From assembly GCF_006742205.1 (NCBI RefSeq), contig NZ_AP019721.1, positions 1,302,001-1,366,000 of the forward strand: a stretch of DNA of 64,000 nucleotides, in the 5' to 3' direction. Of the stretch, positions 27,720 through 37,860 are shown one piece after another. The position numbers were made by a program, and so were the translations under genes. The notes under the pieces were generated by a model. The model searched no databases, was not told the DNA's origin, and saw only the letters and a list, made by a program, of their open reading frames with translations. Every line of letters starts with the position of its first letter. Position 1 is the stretch's first letter. The stretch is from Staphylococcus epidermidis. GTDB taxonomy: Bacteria; Bacillota; Bacilli; Staphylococcales; Staphylococcaceae.

Positions 27720-28688
27720 TTACTCTTCGAAATATCGCTCTAATTGATTTTGAGTCATGTCTTGACTCAAACCAACTAGTAATTTTAGCCTTGCCTTTGG
27801 TCCATTTAAACCGTTCGAAAAAATAACACCATTATTTTTCAAATCTGCGCCACCACCTTCATAAGCATATACAGGACTAACAATACCATTGAATGATCTA
27901 GATACGAGAACTAGAGGAATGTTTTTCTTTAGACATTGCTGTAGTCCATTAAGACAACTTTTTGGAAGGTTACCTTGTCCTAGTGCTTCGATGACTATAC
28001 CATCAACGTGTTGTTGTGAATAAAATGATAGTACATCATCTTCCATACCCATGTATGCTTTTACAAGTGGAACACGTAAATTTACATCGATATATTGGTA
28101 GGTAGTTTGTCTGTAAGGATGATGATAAAATTGTACTCGATTCTTGGTAAGTACACCTAGAGGCCCCTGATTAGGACTTTGAAATGTATTAATATTCGAA
28201 GTATGTGTCTTTGTCACATTACGAGCAGTGTGAATCTCATCATTAAATACGACCATAACACCTTTATGATTAGCCTCAGATGAAGAAGCAACCCTTATAG
28301 CAGAAATAAAATTATAGAGACCATCGGAACCAATTTCATTGGATGATCTCATTGCTCCAGTAATTACTATAGGCTCTTGAATATCAATTAATAAATCTAT
28401 TAAAAAAGCTGTTTCCTCAAGTGTATCTGTTCCATGAGTAATGACAAATCCATCATATATATTTTCTTTAGAATATGTAATGATTTCGTCTCTTAATCGC
28501 ACAACATTCGAAATTGTCATATGCGGCGAGGGTATATTTAAAAGATTGATTTCGTCAACCTCTGCATATTGACTAATGATATTTTGATGTTGTGATATTG
28601 GATTTTCTTCATTCGTTATCACTTTATTAGTTTGATCTTGTGACATACTTATTGTGCCACCAGTATGTATGATAAGTAGACGTTTCAT
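27720..28688 (-). CDS. ansA: Type I L-asparaginase
   Basis: Hydrolyses asparagine to aspartate and ammonia in the cytosol; 322 residues. First catalytic Thr in HTGGTISM at the N-terminus, second in THGTDTLEETA with Thr-Asp pair near residue 85, then GAMRSSNEIGSDG and the Lys-containing stretch. No signal peptide, so the cytoplasmic form. AGGAGGA precedes ATG. Divergent from cmk across 78 nt. Confidence 0.93.
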   Translation of the reverse strand: MKRLLIIHTGGTISMSQDQTNKVITNEENPISQHQNIISQYAEVDEINLLNIPSPHMTISNVVRLRDEIITYSKENIYDGFVITHGTDTLEETAFLIDLLIDIQEPIVITGAMRSSNEIGSDGLYNFISAIRVASSSEANHKGVMVVFNDEIHTARNVTKTHTSNINTFQSPNQGPLGVLTKNRVQFYHHPYRQTTYQYIDVNLRVPLVKAYMGMEDDVLSFYSQQHVDGIVIEALGQGNLPKSCLNGLQQCLKKNIPLVLVSRSFNGIVSPVYAYEGGGADLKNNGVIFSNGLNGPKARLKLLVGLSQDMTQNQLERYFEE

Positions 28689-28742
28689 TACGTATTCCTC
28701 CTATTTATTCTTTACTTTTTTATGATAAAATAATATCTATAA

Positions 28743-29414
<672 letters not shown>

Positions 29415-29519
29415 ATGTTAAAATTAAACTTTTTATATTGTTTATTGTAAACATTTAAGCGGAGTAGAATTAATAATCAATGACTCGAAAATATTGAATA
29501 TATTAGTATTGATTTATAG

Positions 29520-29556
29520 AAAAGCCACGGACGCTCTGTCTCTGGCTTTTATTTTT
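29520..29556 (+). terminator. cmk terminator
   Basis: Eight-bp stem AAAAGCCA/TGGCTTTT (29520-29527 with 29543-29550) then ATTTTT. Confidence 0.75.
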
Positions 29557-29861
29557 GACCATTGAGAACTATGTAAATAAACTTATTTTTAACCAAGTCC
29601 CCTCTATAGAGAAGTAATACTATGTTTATTACCAATTTTAATATATCTTTTTCATTTTTATTCCTCATATTATTATGAGCTTAGGGTTAATTGCCATAAA
29701 ATTTATGTTACAATAAAAATAACAATGTTATTAAATATACTACAAACTAAATTGACCATCACTTAACTAGGTGCTCTGTTAAACTTTTGTTATAAATTAA
29801 AGATAGAAGCAACCTATTCATATAAAGTGGTATCTCTTGACAATTTTACTCGTTTATAAGA

Positions 29862-29870
29862 TGTTATAAT
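29862..29870 (+). promoter_or_regulatory. Extended -10 promoter for the S1-type gene
   Basis: TGTTATAAT ends 27 nt before the start codon. A TTGACA at 29837 is present but 22 nt away, too far to be a standard -35. Confidence 0.55.
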
Positions 29871-29897
29871 TATGTAGTGTATAAGGAGGCATACAAG

Positions 29898-31076
29898 ATG
29901 ACTGAAGAATTCAATGAATCAATGATTAATGATATTAAAGAAGGTGACAAAGTCACTGGTGAAGTTCAACAAGTAGAGGATAAACAAGTTGTTGTGCATA
30001 TTAATGGTGGCAAATTTAATGGAATTATTCCTATTAGCCAGCTTTCAACACATCATATCGAAAACCCTAGTGAAGTTGTAAAAGTCGGTGATGAAGTCGA
30101 AGCATATGTCACTAAAATCGAGTTCGACGAAGAAAATGATACTGGGGCATACATTTTATCAAAAAGACAACTTGAAACTGAAAAATCTTATGAATATTTA
30201 CAAGAAAAACTAGATAACGATGAAGTGATTGAAGCTGAAGTTACTGAAGTAGTTAAAGGTGGTTTAGTCGTTGACGTTGGTCAAAGAGGGTTTGTACCTG
30301 CTTCTCTAATTTCAACTGATTTCATTGAAGATTTTTCTGTATTCGATGGTCAAACAATCCGTATTAAAGTGGAAGAACTTGATCCTGAAAACAATAGAGT
30401 CATTTTAAGCCGTAAAGCTGTGGAACAGTTAGAAAACGACGCTAAAAAAGCTTCAATATTAGATTCTTTAAATGAAGGCGATGTTATTGATGGTAAAGTT
30501 GCTCGATTAACTAACTTTGGTGCTTTCATTGATATTGGTGGCGTAGATGGTTTAGTTCACGTTTCTGAATTATCTCATGAACATGTTCAAACACCAGAAG
30601 AAGTTGTGTCAGTAGGTGAAGCAGTCAAAGTTAAAGTTAAATCTGTAGAAAAAGATTCTGAACGTATTTCTTTATCTATTAAAGACACTTTACCAACACC
30701 ATTTGAAAACATTAAAGGGAAATTTCACGAAGATGATGTTATTGAAGGTACTGTAGTACGTTTGGCGAACTTTGGCGCATTCGTAGAAATTGCTCCATCC
30801 GTCCAAGGTTTAGTGCATATTTCTGAAATCGATCATAAACATATCGGTTCTCCTAACGAAGTATTAGAACCTGGACAACAAGTTAATGTAAAAATATTAG
30901 GTATCGATGAAGATAATGAAAGAATTTCATTATCAATCAAAGCAACGTTACCTAAAGAAAATGTCATTGAAAGTGACGCATCCACAACTCAATCATATCT
31001 TGAAGATGATAATGATGAAGATAAACCAACATTAGGCGATGTTTTTGGTGATAAATTTAAAGACCTTAAGTTTTAA
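29898..31076 (+). CDS. rpsA: 30S ribosomal protein S1 homologue (YpfD-like)
   Basis: RNA-binding protein of 392 residues with four S1 (OB-fold) repeats, at about residues 10-85, 100-168, 185-255 and 270-342 (for instance GAFIDIGGVDGLVHVSEL in the third and GAFVEIAPSVQGLVHISEI in the fourth), then an acidic tail. Low-GC Firmicute S1 proteins are shorter than the six-repeat E. coli protein and their ribosomal role is less certain. I start at ATG 29898 behind AAGGAGG; a GTG at 29877 is upstream of that ribosome site. Confidence 0.93.
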   Translation: MTEEFNESMINDIKEGDKVTGEVQQVEDKQVVVHINGGKFNGIIPISQLSTHHIENPSEVVKVGDEVEAYVTKIEFDEENDTGAYILSKRQLETEKSYEYLQEKLDNDEVIEAEVTEVVKGGLVVDVGQRGFVPASLISTDFIEDFSVFDGQTIRIKVEELDPENNRVILSRKAVEQLENDAKKASILDSLNEGDVIDGKVARLTNFGAFIDIGGVDGLVHVSELSHEHVQTPEEVVSVGEAVKVKVKSVEKDSERISLSIKDTLPTPFENIKGKFHEDDVIEGTVVRLANFGAFVEIAPSVQGLVHISEIDHKHIGSPNEVLEPGQQVNVKILGIDEDNERISLSIKATLPKENVIESDASTTQSYLEDDNDEDKPTLGDVFGDKFKDLKF

Positions 31077-31110
31077 TTAAACTAAAATCATTTGCGATAT
31101 AAAATGTAAT

Positions 31111-31171
31111 GACTCCAATTTACGTGTAAGCTTAAAATCAAATTTACGCGTGATAATTGGAGTCTTTTTTT
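31111..31171 (+). terminator. rpsA terminator
   Basis: GACTCCAATT (31111-31120) pairs with AATTGGAGTC (31155-31164); inner arms TTACGTGTAA/TTACGCGTGA extend the hairpin. Seven T follow. Confidence 0.85.
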
Positions 31172-31230
31172 AAATGATATACTGTACAAAATATATCTTT
31201 TCGAACATGTAAAATAAACATATTCAAGTT

Positions 31231-31258
31231 TTGAATAAATCTGCTCTTGTGATAAAAT
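31231..31258 (+). promoter_or_regulatory. Promoter for der
   Basis: -35 TTGAAT (31231-31236), 16-nt spacer, -10 TAAAAT (31253-31258), 33 nt before the der ATG. Confidence 0.55.
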
Positions 31259-31291
31259 TATGTAGATTAAAAAAGAGAGGAAGTTTATCCT

Positions 31292-32602
31292 ATGACTAAA
31301 CCGATAGTAGCAATTGTAGGAAAACCAAATGTAGGAAAATCTACAATTTTTAATAGAGTTGTCGGCGAACGTATATCTATCGTAGAAGATACGCCAGGCG
31401 TTACTCGTGATCGTATTTATTCATCTGGCGAGTGGTTAACTCATGAATTTAACATCATTGATACAGGTGGTATTGAAATTGGAGATGCTCCTTTTCAAAC
31501 TCAAATCCGTGCACAGGCAGAAATAGCAATTGAAGAAGCAGATGTCATCATTTTTATGGTCAATGTTAGAGAAGGACTTACACAAAGTGACGAAATGGTC
31601 GCACAAATGCTTTATAAATCTAAGAAACCTGTTGTATTAGCTGTGAATAAAGTTGATAATCTTGAAATGCGTAATGATATCTATGATTTCTATTCTTTAG
31701 GCTTTGGAGATCCATATCCTATTTCTGGTTCACATGGATTAGGACTTGGAGATTTGCTAGATGCAGTTGTTGAAAACTTTAATAAAGAATCAGAAGATCC
31801 TTATGACGAAGATACGATACGTCTTTCTATCATCGGTAGACCTAATGTTGGTAAATCTAGCTTGGTCAATGCTATTTTAGGCGAAGAACGTGTTATTGTG
31901 TCTAATGTTGCTGGTACAACTCGAGATGCCATTGATACCGAGTACTCTTATGATGGACAAGATTATGTATTGATTGATACTGCTGGAATGAGAAAAAAAG
32001 GTAAGGTGTATGAATCGACTGAAAAATATTCTGTATTACGTGCATTAAAAGCGATTGAGCGTTCAGAAGTAGTATTAGTAGTTATCGATGCTGAACAAGG
32101 TATAATTGAACAAGATAAACGTGTAGCTGGCTATGCACATGAGGAAGGTAAAGCTATTGTCATTGTAGTAAATAAATGGGATACAGTTGAAAAAGATAGT
32201 AAGACAATGAAAAAATTCACTGATGATGTTAGAAATGAATTTCAATTTTTAGATTATGCTCAAATCGCGTTCGTATCAGCAAAAGAAGGGCTAAGATTAA
32301 AAACATTATTCCCTTATATCAATCAAGCCAGTGAAAATCATAAAAAGCGTGTCCAAAGTTCTACACTAAATGAAGTTGTTACTGATGCCATCTCTATGAA
32401 TCCAACACCTACTGACAAAGGTAGAAGACTTAATGTATTCTATACAACTCAGGTTGCAATTGAACCACCGACATTTGTAGTATTTGTCAATGATGTTGAA
32501 TTAATGCATTTTTCTTATAGGAGATATTTAGAAAATCAAATACGTAATGCTTTTGGTTTTGAAGGAACACCTATTCATATTATTCCAAGAAAAAGAAATT
32601 AA
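31292..32602 (+). CDS. der: Ribosome assembly GTPase Der (EngA)
   Basis: Essential GTPase with two consecutive G domains that acts in 50S subunit maturation. 436 residues: first P-loop GKPNVGKST (residues 10-18), DTPG and NKVD; second P-loop GRPNVGKSS (about 182-190), DTAGMRKKG and NKWD; C-terminal KH-like domain ([20 protein letters not shown]). GAGAGGAAG precedes ATG. gpsA follows by 20 nt. Confidence 0.97.
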   Translation: MTKPIVAIVGKPNVGKSTIFNRVVGERISIVEDTPGVTRDRIYSSGEWLTHEFNIIDTGGIEIGDAPFQTQIRAQAEIAIEEADVIIFMVNVREGLTQSDEMVAQMLYKSKKPVVLAVNKVDNLEMRNDIYDFYSLGFGDPYPISGSHGLGLGDLLDAVVENFNKESEDPYDEDTIRLSIIGRPNVGKSSLVNAILGEERVIVSNVAGTTRDAIDTEYSYDGQDYVLIDTAGMRKKGKVYESTEKYSVLRALKAIERSEVVLVVIDAEQGIIEQDKRVAGYAHEEGKAIVIVVNKWDTVEKDSKTMKKFTDDVRNEFQFLDYAQIAFVSAKEGLRLKTLFPYINQASENHKKRVQSSTLNEVVTDAISMNPTPTDKGRRLNVFYTTQVAIEPPTFVVFVNDVELMHFSYRRYLENQIRNAFGFEGTPIHIIPRKRN

Positions 32603-32622
32603 AAACAAAGGGGAATTCAATA

Positions 32623-33621
32623 ATGAGAAAAATTACAGTTTTTGGTATGGGTAGTTTTGGTACTGCATTAGCTAATGTATTAGCTCAAAATGGTCATGAT
32701 GTTTTAATGTGGGGCAAAAATGTAGAGAATGTAGATGAACTTAACACACATCATATGAACAAAAATTATCTTAAAGATGCTAAATTAGATTCATCTATAA
32801 AAGCAACTGTAGATTTAAATAAGGCAGTGCAATTTTCAGATATCTATCTTATGGCACTACCTACAAAAGCAATTAGAGAAGTATCAAAAGATATCGATCA
32901 ATTACTCACATCTAAAAAGACTTTTATTCATGTTGCTAAAGGCATTGAAAACGATACATTTAAGCGCGTATCTGAAATGATTGAGGACTCTATCTCTTCA
33001 GAACATAATGGAGGAATCGGCGTCTTATCAGGTCCAAGTCATGCTGAAGAAGTTGTTATAAAACAACCTACAACTGTAGCTGCATCATCTAAAGATAATA
33101 ATGTGAGCAAACTTATTCAAGATTTATTTATGAACGACTATTTACGTGTTTACACAAATAATGATTTAGTAGGTGTAGAATTAGGTGGTGCTTTAAAAAA
33201 TATTATAGCTATAGCTAGTGGTATCGTTGCCGGCATGGGTTACGGTGATAATGCAAAAGCAGCTTTAATGACACGAGGTTTAGCCGAAATCAGTCGACTT
33301 GGTGAGAAACTTGGTGCAGATCCAATGACTTTCTTAGGTCTAGGTGGCATAGGTGACTTGATCGTAACTTGTACGTCCACACATTCACGAAATTACACAC
33401 TTGGGTTTAAATTAGGGCAAGGCAAAACAGCAGAAGAAGCTTTAAAAGAGATGAAAATGGTGGTTGAAGGTATTTATACAACTAAATCAGTATATCATCT
33501 TGCTCAACAAGAAGGAGTAGAGATGCCTATCACTAACGCATTATATGAAGTTTTATTTGAAGATGTCCCTGTAAGTAAAAGTGTTAGAACACTTATGGAA
33601 AGAGACAAAAAAGCAGAATAA
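32623..33621 (+). CDS. gpsA: NAD(P)H-dependent glycerol-3-phosphate dehydrogenase
   Basis: Reduces dihydroxyacetone phosphate to sn-glycerol 3-phosphate for phospholipid and teichoic acid synthesis. 332 residues; N-terminal [14 protein letters not shown] nucleotide site, [10 protein letters not shown], the catalytic Lys in [17 protein letters not shown] and [21 protein letters not shown] precedes ATG. Likely cotranscribed with der (20-nt gap). Confidence 0.96.
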   Translation: MRKITVFGMGSFGTALANVLAQNGHDVLMWGKNVENVDELNTHHMNKNYLKDAKLDSSIKATVDLNKAVQFSDIYLMALPTKAIREVSKDIDQLLTSKKTFIHVAKGIENDTFKRVSEMIEDSISSEHNGGIGVLSGPSHAEEVVIKQPTTVAASSKDNNVSKLIQDLFMNDYLRVYTNNDLVGVELGGALKNIIAIASGIVAGMGYGDNAKAALMTRGLAEISRLGEKLGADPMTFLGLGGIGDLIVTCTSTHSRNYTLGFKLGQGKTAEEALKEMKMVVEGIYTTKSVYHLAQQEGVEMPITNALYEVLFEDVPVSKSVRTLMERDKKAE

Positions 33622-33742
33622 AGAGTGTAATATTACTTTTTATGAGCGAATGTTAAAAAATTTCGTCATAAATCGCATAAAACCAACGTTTCTATTACAT
33701 AAATCGTTGCGATGACAGTAACCCTTGTGTTAAAGTCAAAAC

Positions 33743-33767
33743 ATAATGATATAATGAATATCATTAT
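33743..33767. promoter_or_regulatory. Palindrome over the hup promoter
   Basis: ATAATGATAT and its exact complement ATATCATTAT (10 bp each, 5-nt spacer). The -10 TATAAT (33750-33755) lies within it, 37 nt before the hup start. Binding here would block RNA polymerase. Confidence 0.6.
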
Positions 33768-33791
33768 AAAACCTCAGGAGGTGAATTCATA

Positions 33792-34064
33792 ATGAATAAA
33801 ACTGATTTAATTAATGCAGTTGCAGAACAAGCTGACTTAACTAAAAAAGAAGCTGGTTCAGCAGTAGATGCTGTATTTGAATCTATCCAAAACTCACTTG
33901 CTAAAGGTGAAAAAGTACAATTAATCGGTTTCGGTAACTTTGAAGTACGTGAACGCGCTGCTCGTAAAGGTCGTAACCCTCAAACAGGTAAAGAAATTGA
34001 CATCCCTGCAAGTAAAGTACCAGCATTTAAAGCTGGTAAAGCATTAAAAGATGCTGTAAAATAA
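33792..34064 (+). CDS. hup: DNA-binding protein HU
   Basis: Nucleoid protein, 90 residues, homodimer. Complete HU fold: N-terminal helices ([19 protein letters not shown]), the [15 protein letters not shown] hinge and the DNA-binding arm [21 protein letters not shown]. Strong AGGAGGTG ahead of ATG. Codon use is biased as expected for a highly expressed gene. Followed by a good terminator; in Bacillus the hbs gene likewise precedes the hep-men operon. Confidence 0.97.
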
Positions 34065-34533
34065 TTTACTTAAAAAAGCCCCTTTGAGGGCTTTTTCTTT
34101 TTAACTTATACATCAATGGTCTATCGCTCTAAGTATTTTATTTTTAAGTAGATTCAACACTTCATAACTCATATCAATACTAAAATATTTATTATCGACT
34201 GTCTTGTTTTTAAAATTTTATAAATTACGTCATCCCAATCACTTACATATATTTAGAAATGATCTTGAGTTAATATACTCATTTACTATTTATTTAAAAT
34301 CGTTTATCTAGCTATATTGGCTAATAATCATCTAGTTAAAAATTTTATAAAGCCATCTAGTAACTATTATCATATTAGTAATTACTAGATCTTTGGTAAA
34401 AATGAGTTTTATTCCTCAAATCGCAAACCACTTACATAGAATAACTATTTATTTTAAAAGACTTAATCCAATAGATTTTATTTTTTTACATATAATGTTA
34501 ATATTGTTAATGATAATATCGTGAGGTGTGAAC
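34065..34533 (+). other. 469-nt region between hup and hepS
   Basis: Holds the hup terminator, a 9-bp inverted repeat (34355-34363 with 34382-34390) and a TATAAT at 34491. No ORF with a ribosome site on either strand. In B. subtilis the mtrB gene (TRAP) lies between hbs and hepS; nothing like it is here. Confidence 0.65.
34075..34100 (+). terminator. hup terminator
   Basis: AAAAGCCC (34075-34082) with GGGCTTTT (34088-34095), 5-nt loop, then TCTTTTT. Confidence 0.9.
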
Positions 34534-35112
34534 ATGGAAACGACAATAAGCAAACTAAACAAACATGTAGAACAACTGCTTAAGGGCATTAATGAGTATG
34601 AGCCTATTGAAATCAATAGCTCTTTAAGTCATTTATTAGATATGTACTCTATCCCAGATGAAGCTAAGATTGCTTGCCTCACTATTGATACATCAATGCG
34701 TCATTTGGACGCTATTGGTGATAATCATCTATCTAAGAAAGCAATATTAATAGGGGACCTATTAAGCGCTCATTTCTATACTCTATTAGCAAATATTCAA
34801 GATTCCGCTTTTCAACTTGCAATGAGCAAGGCCATTGTTAAAATCAATGAAGATAAATCATCAATTAATCAAAATGATCTCACTGATAAAGAGTTGAAAG
34901 ATGCGATTCTAGATATAGAAACACTATTTCCATATCTTACAATTAACCATTTTGGAAGTTCTGTTGATAAAATCAAATTATTCGCTGAATTGACTTCTAA
35001 ATATAAAGATTACCATCCTGAGTATCTGGGTAAGTTTAACAGATATGAAATAGATAAATATATTCAAGAAATTAGCAAAAGTTATAAAAAAAGAGGTAAT
35101 GAAAATGGCTGA
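34534..35112 (+). CDS. hepS: Heptaprenyl diphosphate synthase component I (HepS)
   Basis: Small non-catalytic subunit of the two-part enzyme that makes the C35 chain of menaquinone-7. About 192 residues, helical (MTI-terminated PF-type HEPPP_synt_1), with [19 protein letters not shown] near the middle. Start placed at ATG 34534, 7 nt after GAGG; the GTG at 34528 abuts the ribosome site. Its end overlaps the menG start region. Partner HepT is two genes downstream. Confidence 0.9.
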   Translation: METTISKLNKHVEQLLKGINEYEPIEINSSLSHLLDMYSIPDEAKIACLTIDTSMRHLDAIGDNHLSKKAILIGDLLSAHFYTLLANIQDSAFQLAMSKAIVKINEDKSSINQNDLTDKELKDAILDIETLFPYLTINHFGSSVDKIKLFAELTSKYKDYHPEYLGKFNRYEIDKYIQEISKSYKKRGNENG

Positions 35113-35830
35113 AAATCAAGCTAAAAAAGAACAAGTTCATACAGTATTCCAAAATATTTCTCAAAAATACGATCGACTCAACAACATCATAAGTTTCGAA
35201 CAGCATAAAGTATGGAGAAAACATGTTATGAGTACTATGAATGTACAAAAAGGCAGTAAAGCTTTAGATGTGTGTTGTGGTACTGCAGATTGGACTATTG
35301 CATTAAGCGAAGCAGTAGGCTCAAAAGGCCAAGTAACTGGTCTTGATTTTAGTGAAAATATGCTTGAGGTAGGTAAACAGAAAACTGCTTCATTGGAAAA
35401 TATCCAGCTTGTTCATGGTGATGCTATGAATTTACCTTTTGATGATAACTCATTTGATTATGTTACTATTGGTTTTGGCTTACGCAATGTTCCGGATTAT
35501 TTGTCAGCACTCAAAGAAATGCATCGAGTTTTAAAACCAGGAGGCATGGTGGTATGTCTTGAAACAAGCCAACCGACATTGCCATTATTCAAACAAATCT
35601 ATAGTTTATACTTTAAATTTGTGATGCCAATTTTTGGTAAAATGTTTGCTAAGTCCAAAGAAGAATATGAATGGTTGCAACAATCAACATTTAATTTTCC
35701 TGACAAACAAACATTGAAAGGCTTATTCTTCGAAGCAGGATTTAACGATATCATTGTACGTAGCTTTACAGGTGGCGTTGCTGCAATGCACCTTGGCTAT
35801 AAAGAAAACAGTTCTAGCAAAGGTGATTAA
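35105..35830 (+). CDS. menG: Demethylmenaquinone methyltransferase
   Basis: SAM-dependent C-methylation of demethylmenaquinone, last step of menaquinone synthesis. 241 residues from ATG 35105 ([16 protein letters not shown]), preferred over ATG 35099 because of GAGGT spacing. UbiE/MenG signatures: [17 protein letters not shown] near the N-terminus, [17 protein letters not shown] site, and [15 protein letters not shown]. Overlaps hepS by 8 nt and is followed directly by hepT. Confidence 0.95.
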   Translation: MAENQAKKEQVHTVFQNISQKYDRLNNIISFEQHKVWRKHVMSTMNVQKGSKALDVCCGTADWTIALSEAVGSKGQVTGLDFSENMLEVGKQKTASLENIQLVHGDAMNLPFDDNSFDYVTIGFGLRNVPDYLSALKEMHRVLKPGGMVVCLETSQPTLPLFKQIYSLYFKFVMPIFGKMFAKSKEEYEWLQQSTFNFPDKQTLKGLFFEAGFNDIIVRSFTGGVAAMHLGYKENSSSKGD

Positions 35831-35831
35831 C

Positions 35832-36791
35832 GTGGCAAAGTTAAACATTAACAACGAAATAAAGAAAGTAGAAAAGCGACTTGAAGAAGCAATTATAAGT
35901 TCTGATCAAACATTACAAGAAGCCTCATTCCATTTACTATCTTCAGGGGGAAAAAGAGTTAGACCCGCTTTTGTTATTTTAAGTGGTCAATTTGGCTCTA
36001 ACAACAAACCTTCAGAAGACACGTATCGTGTAGCAGTAGCTTTAGAACTAATTCACATGGCTACCTTAGTCCACGATGATGTGATAGATAAAAGTGATAA
36101 ACGTAGAGGCCGACTCACTATTTCAAAAAAATGGGACCAAAGTACAGCTATTTTAACAGGAAATTTCTTACTTGCTATGGGGCTCAAGCATTTATCTGAA
36201 ATCAGTGATACTCGTGTCCATTCGACCATTTCTAAATCAATTGTTGATGTGTGTAGAGGAGAACTATTCCAATTTCAAGATCAATTTAATAGCAATCAAA
36301 CAATTACTAATTACTTACGTCGTATCAACCGTAAAACAGCACTTCTTATTCAACTGTCTACACAAGTTGGTGCGATTACTTCCAATGCGTCAAATGACGT
36401 TATTCGTAAATTAAAAATGATCGGACATTATATAGGTATGAGTTTCCAAATAATAGATGATGTGCTAGATTTTACTAGTTCTGAAAAGAAACTTGGTAAG
36501 CCGGTTGGTAGTGACCTTATGAATGGTCATATTACATTACCTGTACTATTAGAAATGCGAAAAAATAAGACTTTTAAAGATAAAATTTCACAACTTAATC
36601 CTGACAGTCCTCAACATGCCTTTGAAACTTGTATAACAATAATTAGACAGTCCGAAAGCATAGAACAATCAAAACAAATAAGTGAAAAGTATTTAAATAA
36701 AGCAATCAATTTAATCGATGAATTAGAGGATGGTCCTAATAAAGAACTATTTAGAAAGCTTATTAAAAAAATGGGAAGTCGAAATAAGTAA
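35832..36791 (+). CDS. hepT: Heptaprenyl diphosphate synthase component II (HepT)
   Basis: Catalytic trans-prenyltransferase subunit, 319 residues. First aspartate-rich motif LVHDDVIDKSDKRRG, second motif IIDDVLDF, and the chain-binding GGKRVRPA near the N-terminus. Start at GTG 35832 (VAKLNINNEIKK) behind AAAGGTG, one base after the menG stop; the longer open frame reaching into menG lacks a ribosome site. Confidence 0.94.
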   Translation: MAKLNINNEIKKVEKRLEEAIISSDQTLQEASFHLLSSGGKRVRPAFVILSGQFGSNNKPSEDTYRVAVALELIHMATLVHDDVIDKSDKRRGRLTISKKWDQSTAILTGNFLLAMGLKHLSEISDTRVHSTISKSIVDVCRGELFQFQDQFNSNQTITNYLRRINRKTALLIQLSTQVGAITSNASNDVIRKLKMIGHYIGMSFQIIDDVLDFTSSEKKLGKPVGSDLMNGHITLPVLLEMRKNKTFKDKISQLNPDSPQHAFETCITIIRQSESIEQSKQISEKYLNKAINLIDELEDGPNKELFRKLIKKMGSRNK

Positions 36792-36821
36792 GTTTTGTGA
36801 CAAAAGTTGAAAGCGCTTCAT

Positions 36822-36856
36822 TATCCTGTTACCATACTAAGTAGCAGGATATTTTT
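36822..36856 (+). terminator. hepT operon terminator
   Basis: TATCCTG (36822-36828) with CAGGATA (36845-36851), inner TAC/GTA pairs, then TTTTT. Confidence 0.75.
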
Positions 36857-36930
36857 ATAGCTTGCAATGTTTTAAGTTTTTTACATACTTATAAAAATGA
36901 ATGAAACACATGCACAGGGGGACACACGAA

Positions 36931-37380
36931 GTGGAACGCACATTTTTGATGATTAAACCGGACGCTGTCCAAAGAAATTTAATTGGTGAGATTATATCTC
37001 GCATTGAAAAGAAAGGTCTTAAGCTTGTTGGCGGTAAGTTTATGCAAGTGCCTATGGAACTAGCTGAAAAACATTATAGTGAACATGAAGGAAAACCGTT
37101 CTACGACAAGTTAATTTCATTCATTACTTCTGCACCCGTTTTTGCTATGGTAGTAGAAGGTGAAAATGCTGTAGCTGTATCTCGTAAAATTATTGGAAGC
37201 ACAAATCCAAGCGAAGCAGCTCCTGGTACAATCCGAGGCGACTATGGTTTAAATCTAGGTCGTAATATTATACATGGTTCAGATTCAACAGAATCAGCAC
37301 AACGTGAAGTTAAATTATGGTTTACAAGTAGCGAAATTGCTGATTATAAAGAACCAAGAGAAGATTGGCTATACGAATAA
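36931..37380 (+). CDS. ndk: Nucleoside diphosphate kinase
   Basis: Balances nucleoside triphosphates through a phosphohistidine. 149 residues from GTG 36931 ([16 protein letters not shown]), with AGGGGG ahead; upstream in-frame ATGs are rejected because the family begins at ERTF. Catalytic His115 lies in NIIHGSDS. Sits between the hep-men operon and aroC as in Bacillus, without cheR. Confidence 0.96.
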   Translation: MERTFLMIKPDAVQRNLIGEIISRIEKKGLKLVGGKFMQVPMELAEKHYSEHEGKPFYDKLISFITSAPVFAMVVEGENAVAVSRKIIGSTNPSEAAPGTIRGDYGLNLGRNIIHGSDSTESAQREVKLWFTSSEIADYKEPREDWLYE

Positions 37381-37416
37381 TAAAAATATCAAATAATGAA
37401 ATTCATTTTATCCATT

Positions 37417-37458
37417 AATGTCTGTGACGCATATTTGTGTCTCAGGCATTTTTTATGA
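37417..37458 (+). terminator. ndk terminator
   Basis: Imperfect stem AATGTCTGTGACGCA with TGTGTCTCAGGCATT, followed by TTTTTT. G-U pairs and mismatches inside, good T tract. Confidence 0.7.
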
Positions 37459-37680
37459 TTAACCAAATTTTATTTGCTTAAAATAATACTTATTGAATTA
37501 GTCTATTTATTTTTTTATCTAGGGATTTAACGATGCAATACCGTATATTGTTCGATTATATAGCAATTTTATCTTTTGACAATTGAGCATTCATTATTAA
37601 GTAATGACCTACTTTTAATATATCAATCATGTATCTAATGATTTCGGTCTTTTGAGTTTTTTAATAGACTGATCTTTAAT

Positions 37681-37702
37681 TGGTATAATGTCACTATGAC
37701 AT
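37681..37702 (+). promoter_or_regulatory. aroC promoter with palindrome at the start site
   Basis: Extended -10 TGGTATAAT (37681-37689). A perfect 6-bp inverted repeat ATGTCA-CTA-TGACAT (37688-37702) covers the -10 end and predicted start site, so a bound repressor would block initiation. Confidence 0.5.
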
Positions 37703-37860
37703 AACAATCATCTTGGTGCTATTCTTTTTTAAATATTTATAACTGCTAAAATAAAAATCTCCTTGTTTGTCTAACTGACTTATGTTGTGTGATTGAATAT
37801 GATAATATATTAAACATATTACAATTTAATGTATTGAAGAATAGAAAGGGGCGTGCGATC

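Larger units (their letters stand above)
29415..29897 (+). other. 483-nt region between cmk and the S1-type gene
   Basis: Holds the cmk terminator (29520-29550), a promoter near the end (29862-29870) and a short palindrome CTCTATAGAG around 29612. No ORF with a ribosome site; otherwise AT-rich with nothing recognisable. Confidence 0.6.
37381..37860 (+). other. 480-nt region between ndk and aroC
   Basis: Contains the ndk terminator and an aroC promoter with overlapping inverted repeat (37681-37702), leaving a leader of about 165 nt before the aroC start. No gene with a ribosome site is visible; the leader shows no aptamer or T-box that I recognise. Confidence 0.6.

Noticed and set aside
29837-29870. 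TTGACA at 29837 paired with TATAAT at 29865 as a full promoter
   Set aside because: Spacer is 22 nt, too long; I kept only the extended -10.
36807-36821. cre-like TTGAAAGCGCTTCAT between hepT and ndk
   Set aside because: One mismatch at a fixed position and it sits just before the hepT terminator, far from the ndk start; probably chance.
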